Source of the DNA: Planctomycetota bacterium
Lineage (GTDB): Bacteria > Planctomycetota > UBA1135 > GCA-002686595
Assembly (NCBI GenBank): GCA_014237855.1
Contig: JABACD010000013.1
Coordinates: forward strand, 25,147 to 89,146
DNA length: 64,000 nt
Direction of reading: 5' to 3'
Below the pieces are notes generated by a model. That model was given only the letters and a program-made list of their open reading frames with translations, was not told the origin of the DNA and ran no database searches. Below are positions 17,475 through 24,343 of the stretch, piece by piece. Position numbers and translations under genes: made by a program. How positions within the stretch are numbered: position 1 is the stretch's first letter; each line of letters starts with the position of its first letter.

Positions 17475-18164
17475 CTAGGCCTTCTCTCGAACCTCGACCG
17501 TGCCACCCTCATCTCCGATGACCACAACGTGAGCCAGGTCGATGAACAATCCACACTCGACCACACCGGGCACGTGAGTGATTGCGCGCTCAAGACCTCG
17601 CGCGTCGGCTATCCCCTCGGGAAAACGACAGTCGAAGATGTGGTTGCCATTGTCCGTCACAAAGGGCTGACCATCCGACAGACGCAGGATTGGTTCCGAG
17701 CCGAGGCCCCGAAGCACCGCTGCCACAGTGGGCGAAGAAAACGGAACGAACTCCACAGGCAAGAGAAACCCCAACCCAAGGCGGTCAACAACCTTGTCAC
17801 GGCCAACCACGATGACTTCCTTCTCGGTGATCGAGGCGACCACCTTCTCGCGCAGCAAGGCGCCTCCGCCGCCCTTGATCATCTGAAAGTCCCCATCGAT
17901 CTCGTCGGCTCCGTCGATCGTCAGATCAAGGCGCTCGACCTCATCCAAGCTCGCCAGCGGAATGCCCATCTCCGTGGCCTTCCTCTCGGTGTCCACGGAG
18001 GTGGGGACTCCGCGTACCTGTAGTGACTCCTCCGCGATGCGCTCGGCCAGTCGCTGCAGCGTGAAGAAGACGGTTGAACCGGTGCCCAGGCCCACCGTCA
18101 TGCCGCTCTGGACCAGATCTGCTGCGTGTCGGCCGGAGACTTCCTTGGGGTTCGAGGGTGCCAT
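17475..18164 (-). CDS. rpiA: ribose-5-phosphate isomerase A
   Basis: RpiA interconverts ribose 5-phosphate and ribulose 5-phosphate in the pentose phosphate pathway, in the cytosol. Signatures: GMTVGLGTGSTVFFTLQRLA (substrate phosphate loop), LDLTIDGADEIDGDFQMIKG with KGGGGALLREKVVA (catalytic Asp and Lys region) and LPVEFVPFS. I place the start at 18164 (229 aa), which has AAGGA just upstream and matches the usual family length. An in-frame start 78 bp earlier would add a Pro/Arg-rich tail without family support. Divergent from feoA. Confidence 0.95.
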   Translation of the reverse strand: MAPSNPKEVSGRHAADLVQSGMTVGLGTGSTVFFTLQRLAERIAEESLQVRGVPTSVDTERKATEMGIPLASLDEVERLDLTIDGADEIDGDFQMIKGGGGALLREKVVASITEKEVIVVGRDKVVDRLGLGFLLPVEFVPFSSPTVAAVLRGLGSEPILRLSDGQPFVTDNGNHIFDCRFPEGIADARGLERAITHVPGVVECGLFIDLAHVVVIGDEGGTVEVREKA

Positions 18165-18294
18165 ATTCCTTTGGTGGACGGGGCCTGGATGGGCCTGGAG
18201 CCGAGAATCGCGAGGGGGCATTCTACGCGGGTCCGTGTTCACGATCCCCCCTGGAGCCTCCAGGCGACCGTATTCAGGAAACTCCGTTCATGCT

Positions 18295-18337
18295 CTGGCA
18301 GATCGCTTTCGATACCTTAGAATGAGATGCAGTCTCA
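18295..18337 (+). promoter_or_regulatory. feoAB promoter with palindromic operator-like site
   Basis: CTGGCA (18295-18300) and TAGAAT (18318-18323) are 17 bases apart, a plausible sigma-70-type promoter. A palindrome TGAGATGCAGTCTCA (18323-18337) overlaps the last base of the -10 and ends 9 bases before the feoA ATG. It agrees with 9 of 14 positions of the 7-1-7 Fur motif, so an iron-responsive repressor (Fur or DtxR type) is likely but not proven. Confidence 0.45.
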
Positions 18338-18346
18338 AGAACGGCC

Positions 18347-18580
18347 ATGACACGACTCAGCGAACTGAACCCTGGTAGCTCCGCCGCCCTCCTCGAGGTC
18401 GGTGGGGATCGATCCTTTCGCCGACGCCTGATGGAACTCGGACTCCTCCCGGGAACCCAGCTCAGGCTGGTCCGTCGTGTTGCCATTGGCGACCTGCTCG
18501 AACTCGAAGTTCGTGGCTGCCACCTGAGCTTGCGCTGTTGCGACGCCCACCACCTCATGGTGGATGGAATCCGCGGCTGA
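18347..18580 (+). CDS. feoA: ferrous iron transport protein FeoA
   Basis: A 77-residue SH3-like cytosolic protein with the FeoA layout: LSELNPGSSAALLEVGG, RRRLMELGLLPGTQLRLVRR, and a final DAHHLMVDGIRG strand. FeoA associates with FeoB and is needed for Fe(II) uptake. It precedes feoB directly; the two reading frames overlap by 17 bases if the first FeoB ATG is used. No FeoC is visible. Confidence 0.95.
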   Translation: MTRLSELNPGSSAALLEVGGDRSFRRRLMELGLLPGTQLRLVRRVAIGDLLELEVRGCHLSLRCCDAHHLMVDGIRG

Positions 18581-20807
18581 ACGCTCTGCACACCTTTCTA
18601 TTGTGACGCCCGAAATGGTGACGGGGCTCTCGAGAGTCGCATTGGCAGGTAATCCCAATGCCGGCAAGACCTCCATCTTCAACTGGCTGACGGGCAGCTC
18701 TCAGAAGGTCGGAAATTATCCCGGGGTCACCGTAGAACGGCACACTGGTCGACTCGAACTGCCTTCGGGGTCCGAAGTAGAGATCTATGACACCCCCGGC
18801 ACCTACAGCCTCTCTGCTCGAAGTGCCGAGGAGCAGATAGCAAGCCAGGCAATCGTAGGCCTCTCCCCTCTCCCTGCTCCAGATCTGGTTGTTGTCGTAG
18901 TTGATGCGACCCAGCTCCTTCGCAACCTGTACCTGACCTTACAGGTCGTTGAAACGGGGACCCCAATTGTCGTCGCCCTCACCATGGTCGACCTCCTTGA
19001 ACGGTCCGGGCAAACCATCGATGTCGGTCACCTCGAGAGCACCCTGGGTATCCCAGTCGTTCCCGTCTCGGGACTGACCGGCGGAGGTATCGACCAGCTG
19101 AAGAAGGCCGCCGGGGAGGCTCTATCAAGAGCAACTGAGTCCAAAGATGGCCCTCTCTGGCCGCCCTCTCCCGAACTCGAGGCCGACGTCTCCGCAGTCG
19201 CTGACAAGCTTCCAGAGGAATGGACGAGAGACACCTCTTCGCGTCGTCGAGCTCTGGCCCTCTGGGCACTGCTCTCGATTGACGAGGAAGATGAGCTGGT
19301 GGGGATAGCACCCGAGCTAAGGGAGTCTGTCGACTCCCGTCGTCAGCTCGCCGCCGTCGAGGGCCGAGACATCGAGGCAGAGATAATCAGCGCTCGCTAC
19401 GCCTGGATCGACCTGCACTGCTCGCCCGCCCTGAGCACACCTGATGAACCCCGGACAAGCCTCACCGGGCGCCTGGACTCACTGCTCTTGCATCCAGTCT
19501 CAGGGTTCGCGCTCTTTCTCCTGACCATGGGCCTGGTTTTCCAGTCCCTCTTCAGCTGGGCCGATCCCGCTATCGGCCTGGTCGAGTCAGCCTTCAATGG
19601 CCTCTCAAGCGGTGTGATCGCAGTCATGCCGGAGGGAATCCTGCGCGACTTCATCACCGAAGGATTGATCGCAGGCGTCGGCGGGGTCGTCGTGTTCCTC
19701 CCACAGATTCTCCTGCTGTTCTTCTTCATCGGACTGATGGAGGACAGTGGCTACATGGCCAGAGTCGCCTTCCTCATGGATCGCTTGATGAAGTCCATCG
19801 GCCTCCATGGTCGGGCCTTCGTTCCGATGCTGAGTGGGTTTGCCTGCGCGGTTCCGGCAATCCTGGCCACCCGTACGATGGAGAGGCGCCGCGACCGCAT
19901 GATCACCATGATGGTCGTCCCCTTGATGAGTTGTTCCGCACGACTCCCTGTCTACACGCTCCTCATCGCAGCCCTCTACGACACGGAGTCAAAGGTGCTT
20001 GGCTTCCTGCCGGTGCAGAGCCTGCTCATGGTAGCCATGTACCTGTTCAGCACCATCATCGCGCTTGTCGCTGCCGCGATCCTGGGAAAGACAGTCTTCA
20101 AGGGTCCGCAGGTGCCACTGATCCTGGAGCTCCCCCCCTACCGCATGCCCCAGCTCCGCAGCGTCATCCGAATGATGATGTCGAGAGCCGGCGTCTTCCT
20201 CAGGGAAGCAGGTGGGGTCATCCTGGTCTGCACGGTTGTCCTCTGGGGCCTGCTCTCCTTCCCCAAGCAGCCAACCCTCGACACTGATTATTCGGCAATG
20301 CGAATTCAAATCGAGCGGGAGGTGATGGGCGACGAACTACAGTCCGAGCTCCTTCGCATTGACAACCTCGAAGCGGGAGAGATCTTCCGCAAGAGCTACG
20401 GGGCTCGACTCGGACAGTCCATCGAGCCCGTGATCGAGCCCCTCGGATTTGACTGGAAGATCGGCATCGGCTTGATTGGCGCCTTTGCTGCCCGAGAGGT
20501 CTTCGTCAGCACCATGGGCATCGTCTACGGAGTCAGCGACGAGGTAGATGAGGGGTCGGAGTCTCTTCGTGAGCGCATTCGCAACGAGAAGTGGGCGGAC
20601 GGCCGTACCGTCTACACCCCACTCGTTGGGCTCTCCCTGATGGTCTTCATCGCCCTGGCCTGCCAGTGCATGAGCACACTTGCCGCGGTCTACCGCGAGA
20701 CAAACAGCTGGAGGTGGCCCGTGTTCATGTTTGTCTACATGACCAGCCTGGCCTGGATCGGCAGCCTGATCATCTATCAGGGCGGCCGCTGGATCGGGTT
20801 CGACTAG
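18564..20807 (+). CDS. feoB: ferrous iron transporter FeoB
   Basis: FeoB is an inner-membrane Fe(II) transporter with an N-terminal G domain. Visible: G1 GNPNAGKTS (about residues 29-37), G2 VGNYPGVTVE, G3 DTPGTYSL, then Gate and core membrane segments with GFACAVPAILATRTMERRRD and PLMSCSARLPVYTLLIA, and C-terminal AAREVFVSTMGIVYGV. The 747-residue length is normal. The G4 motif, normally N-x-x-D, reads ALTMVD, so Thr replaces the base-specifying Asn. The start could be the ATG at 18564 (overlapping feoA) or one at 18615; neither has a strong ribosome-binding site. Convergent with the dsbD-like gene. Confidence 0.95.
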   Translation: MESAAERSAHLSIVTPEMVTGLSRVALAGNPNAGKTSIFNWLTGSSQKVGNYPGVTVERHTGRLELPSGSEVEIYDTPGTYSLSARSAEEQIASQAIVGLSPLPAPDLVVVVVDATQLLRNLYLTLQVVETGTPIVVALTMVDLLERSGQTIDVGHLESTLGIPVVPVSGLTGGGIDQLKKAAGEALSRATESKDGPLWPPSPELEADVSAVADKLPEEWTRDTSSRRRALALWALLSIDEEDELVGIAPELRESVDSRRQLAAVEGRDIEAEIISARYAWIDLHCSPALSTPDEPRTSLTGRLDSLLLHPVSGFALFLLTMGLVFQSLFSWADPAIGLVESAFNGLSSGVIAVMPEGILRDFITEGLIAGVGGVVVFLPQILLLFFFIGLMEDSGYMARVAFLMDRLMKSIGLHGRAFVPMLSGFACAVPAILATRTMERRRDRMITMMVVPLMSCSARLPVYTLLIAALYDTESKVLGFLPVQSLLMVAMYLFSTIIALVAAAILGKTVFKGPQVPLILELPPYRMPQLRSVIRMMMSRAGVFLREAGGVILVCTVVLWGLLSFPKQPTLDTDYSAMRIQIEREVMGDELQSELLRIDNLEAGEIFRKSYGARLGQSIEPVIEPLGFDWKIGIGLIGAFAAREVFVSTMGIVYGVSDEVDEGSESLRERIRNEKWADGRTVYTPLVGLSLMVFIALACQCMSTLAAVYRETNSWRWPVFMFVYMTSLAWIGSLIIYQGGRWIGFD

Positions 20808-20844
20808 GGCTCTCCCCGCGGTAGTTTGCCAGGGGATGAGGCCT

Positions 20845-23301
20845 CTACCAGTCAGCCTCCCACTTCTCGTAGGCTCCACCGAGCCAGCGGGCGAAGCTCT
20901 TCGGATCCAGGTCAGGCCCTCCCTTCATGTCGACCAGGTCCCCTGTCACGGGGTCGATCACTGCATAGGAAGGAGTTGCCAGGGTCTTGATCAGGCTATC
21001 CTGCCAGGCCCGCACCTCATCCTGGTTCTCACCATCGTTGTGAATGCGTGCCTCGACAAAGTCCTTCATGATTCCGGCGACCGCCGGGGCAGGGAACACC
21101 TTTTGTTCCATCTGCCTGCAGGCCGGTCACAAGAAGCCCGTGAAGTTGATCAACACTGGCTTGCCCTGTGTTTCCGCTGAAGCGAGAGCACCCTCATAGT
21201 CGTCGGTGATGATCTCGTGTTGCTCGGGCCGCGAGGCGTCAAACGAACCACCCCCTCCGCCATGTGCTCCCGCACCCTGCGCCGACGAGTAGTTCGGAAT
21301 GATGGCCGTCATGATCGAATCCATCGAGTGGCCGCTGTACCCATGGAGGCAGTAGGCAGTCATTCCAAGAAAGAAGATCGCCGACATCATTCGGCCCGCA
21401 GATATCTCGCTTACCGCGTAGCCCTTGATCTTGATCCAGCCCAGGAGGTAGATACCCGCGAGCAAGAAGATCAACGCCCACAGCAGCAGGAACAGCTCGC
21501 GGGAGATGAAGCCCCACCCGTAACGCAGGTCCACGTTGGAGAAGAACTTCAGAGCTGCGGCCAGCTCGATGAACCCCAGGCTGACCTTGAGCGTGTTCAT
21601 CCACTCACCACTGGAGGGCATGGCCTGTAGCCTGCCCGGAACCAGCGAGAGAATCGTGAATGGGACGGCCATGGTCATCCCGAAGACGCCCATCCCCAGG
21701 GTGATCTCCCAGATGCTGCGCCCCTCTGCTGCCGATGCGGACAAGAGCGTGCCCACGAAGGGTGCTGTGCAGGTAAAGGAGGTCAGCACTAACGTCATCC
21801 CCATCAAGAAGACTCCGAGGAGGCCTCCTGTCGTGCTGGCCTTGCCAGCCATGTTCATCAGCGCCTGAGGTGGATTCATGGTGATCACACCAAACAAGGC
21901 CGCAGCAAAGATCACGAAGATCGAGCCCATCACCAGGTTGGTGATCGGGTGAGTCGCGAAGGGCATGATCAACGACCCGACCGTGAGGGCAATCGCTACA
22001 AAGATCAGGACGATGCCGGCACCGTACATCAACGAGAGCGTCAGCACCTTTCCACCTCGAGCCTCGGCCTGCTTCGTGAAGAAGGAGATCGTGATCGGAA
22101 TCATCGGGTAGGTGCAGGGCATCAGCAGGGCAAAAATCCCCCCGCCAATCGCGCCGAGAATCAGGGTCAGCAGCCCGCTCTTCTCGTCCTCATCCTCGTC
22201 TTGGTTCTCGCTGTCCTGCGAGGGCGCCGTGTTGGCAAATGCCTGGTCCCAGTCGCCCTCGGGGTAGCTGGCCCAGACCTCAGCAGGGCCTGACCCCACG
22301 GAGGTGATCGTGGAGGCGTACTGAAGGCAAACGCCGGAGTCCTCGCATGTTTGGCCGCGCAAGCTGGCGCTCACATGCGGTTCGGTTATCCCCGGCTTCA
22401 GCTCTCCCTGGCCATAGATTGTGATCTGGCCCTCGTGCCCAAGAATGAAGGTGTCACCGCCGTCCGCGGCCAGCCCCTCCTGCACGTACTTGTGGGGCTC
22501 TGGCCACAAGAGCTCCTTGAACTGCGCTACCTCTCCCTCGAGTTCGATCCTCGTCGGTAAGCCGATTGAGTCGGGCGCGCCCAGCTCGTGATGGTAGAGG
22601 TGCCAGCCACCTTCGATATCAATGGTGATGGCGAGCTGAAGTGCGTCGTCCTCAACCCGGGTGTAGAGAGTCGCCCTGGCCTTGTCGTCGTCGTTGGTAG
22701 GTTCGGGCTCCGCTCCCTCCCCTGTTCCGAAGCCCGCTTCCTCCCCCATGGAGAACCCGGCATCCAACCCGGATTCTTGTTCGACCTCCTCGACCAGGCC
22801 AAAAGCCTCGTCCGGGTAGTTCGCGAACAGCTGATCATCACCCTTGCCCGATGACTTGATCGACTCGTTGTAGGGGTAGCAGGCACCACTGTCCTCACAG
22901 GTCAGGCCACTCAGCTTGACGCTCAGGGTCGGCGTGGCCCCATCGGTGATGGCCCCGTGCCCGAAGAGCACCAGCTCCTCCTCATGCCCCAGGATGAAGG
23001 TGTCCCTACCGTCATCTCCCAGCTCTGGCTGCTCATACCGGTGCGGGTCTGGCCAGTGAAGTTCATCCAGCTCTGCGTCGCCGCTGACGCTCACCGTCAG
23101 GGGCTTGCCCACGGCATCCGGTGCTCCCAGCTCATGGTGATAGAGGTGGAAGCCCTCGTCGATCTCGATCTGGATCGCAAACCGCAGGTCGGTGCCTTCG
23201 GTTCGGGTGAAGAGCTTGGCGCTGGCCTTTGCCGCCTGGCCCGTGGCCGCGGGGGCCAGGGTGGCGACAGCCGCAAGGAGGAGTAGGGAGGTCCGGTTCA
23301 T
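20845..23301 (-). CDS. dsbD: DsbD-like thiol:disulfide interchange protein, predicted selenoprotein
   Basis: DsbD carries electrons from the cytosol across the inner membrane to periplasmic thiol proteins. The gene is read through an in-frame TGA (21127-21129), giving 818 residues. Order: signal peptide (about 1-24); two tandem DsbD-alpha domains (about 28-155 and 208-335), each with a C-x5-C pair (C135/C141, C319/C325); a membrane core (about 376-665) with MPCTYPM (C396) and SFTCTAPF (C511); then a thioredoxin-like domain. That domain reads INFTGFL-U-PAC-RQMEQKVF, with U at codon 725 where relatives have the first Cys of CxxC. A hairpin at 21088-21116 fits a bacterial SECIS. The ATG at 23301 precedes a clear signal peptide; an earlier start would add about 100 unrelated residues. 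Reading the TGA as a stop would remove the catalytic domain. Confidence 0.88.
21088..21116 (-). promoter_or_regulatory. SECIS-like hairpin after the TGA of the dsbD-like gene
   Basis: On the minus strand: GGCAG, a two-base AU bulge, GGAACA, loop AAAGG, UGUUCC, CUGCC. This makes an 11-bp interrupted stem with no mismatch. The stem begins 10 nt after the UGA and the apical loop begins 23 nt after it, close to the spacing of the E. coli fdhF SECIS. The loop contains GG followed by U at the closing pair, similar to the GGU element read by SelB. Located inside the coding region, as in bacterial selenoprotein genes. Confidence 0.75.
21127..21129 (-). other. predicted selenocysteine codon (UGA)
   Basis: The TGA stands between Leu and Pro-Ala-Cys-Arg in the thioredoxin-like domain. 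The downstream frame continues for 93 codons (to 20845) with the rest of the domain intact, including Cys728 as resolving partner. Confidence 0.85.
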
Positions 23302-23547
23302 GGGTGGAACTCTATCAATGCCAACGCGTTTGGGATGCGGGACTCCGGTCCCTGGGGCAGAAAAATGAGGCCTGCCCACGTCAGCGATTACGGACCTACC
23401 AGCCGAGAGTGTGACGAAACCTGCTTGATCTGGGGGGTTTGAGGGCTCATGTGACTTCCCAGGCCCGTGACTCGCCTGGGCCTCAAGACTACGGTTCCGC
23501 GCGAGTTCGGCCGACAGATGGGCAGTGAGTGAGCTCAGGAGAAGCAA

Positions 23548-24312
23548 ATGATCCGCAAACTGATGATGGGAGGGCTGGTGCTGGTGCCGGTAGGGGCTCT
23601 CGCCGGCCTGCACGTGTCCTCTGCCGCCCCCCAGCCGAGCCTCGAGCCTGGCCAGGAGCTCTCGGATGCGGAGCAGCGTAGGGCAGAACAGCTCGAGCGC
23701 CTCGAGAACAAGAATGAGGAGCAGCGTGCGGCCCGTCGAGCACGAAATGTCGACACGCTGCGAGCGATGCAGGGCGGCTGGCAGCTAATCGACTACACGT
23801 CCACAATCATGCCCGACCCCGGGCGTCAGGACATTGCCTTCGTGGTCGTCGGTGGAGAATTCCTCACCATCGAAATTCACATGGGCTACTTCGACGAGAA
23901 CGACACCCTGAGAGCCCGACTTCACCAGACAGGCTCCTACAGACTGAACTTCAACGAGGAGTCCGACCTCCTTGCTCAGCTGCTCATCGGCACAATGGAT
24001 GTCGGTGATGGCTTCACAGACTTTCAGATCCCAGGCGTCGTTTCGATCTATGAAGCCGACGTTCATGGAGATGTGCTCACCCTCATCAGCGAGGACTACT
24101 CGCGCTTCAAGTTCGAGCGCATCAAGACTGGAGCACTGACTGAGCTGCTCTATGAGGAAGTCGACTGGCTTCCCGGTGCACAAGAGCGGGAGGAGCTAGC
24201 AGCGACGAGGATCCTTGAGGCTTCCGTGGAGGGCGACGCTGCTCCTGTCGATCACTCCACGAACCTAGAGAAAGAAGGAAGCCCGGAGACCAAGGGGCCC
24301 CCGAGCTTCTGA
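23548..24312 (+). CDS. secreted hypothetical protein
   Basis: 254 residues. An AGGAG sequence 6 bases before the ATG supports the start. Residues 1-27 form a signal peptide (MIRKLMMGGLVLVPVGALAG and following). A charged helical stretch (about 32-68, Glu/Arg/Gln rich, probably coiled coil) precedes a beta-rich domain (about 75-195) starting QGGWQLIDYTS, which recalls lipocalin-like domains. The last 50 residues look disordered. I do not recognise a family with certainty. Divergent from the dsbD-like gene with 246 bp between, convergent with nrdJ. Confidence 0.7.
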   Translation: MIRKLMMGGLVLVPVGALAGLHVSSAAPQPSLEPGQELSDAEQRRAEQLERLENKNEEQRAARRARNVDTLRAMQGGWQLIDYTSTIMPDPGRQDIAFVVVGGEFLTIEIHMGYFDENDTLRARLHQTGSYRLNFNEESDLLAQLLIGTMDVGDGFTDFQIPGVVSIYEADVHGDVLTLISEDYSRFKFERIKTGALTELLYEEVDWLPGAQEREELAATRILEASVEGDAAPVDHSTNLEKEGSPETKGPPSF

Positions 24313-24317
24313 TTCCG

Positions 24318-24336
24318 GTCGCGCGCCTTGCGCGAC
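24318..24336. terminator. possible bidirectional hairpin between convergent genes
   Basis: GTCGCGC and GCGCGAC form a 7-bp stem around GCCTT, 5 bases after the stop of the secreted protein gene and 8 bases from the nrdJ stop. No T-run follows on either strand, so termination is uncertain. Confidence 0.35.
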
Positions 24337-24343
24337 TAGCTGG

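Noticed and set aside
21100..21130. Two separate genes: a truncated dsbD ending at TGA and a short 88-codon gene starting at 21111
   Set aside because: The short frame is the missing part of the same thioredoxin domain in the same frame, has no ribosome-binding site, and TGA sits at the catalytic Cys with a hairpin after it; read-through explains all of this better.
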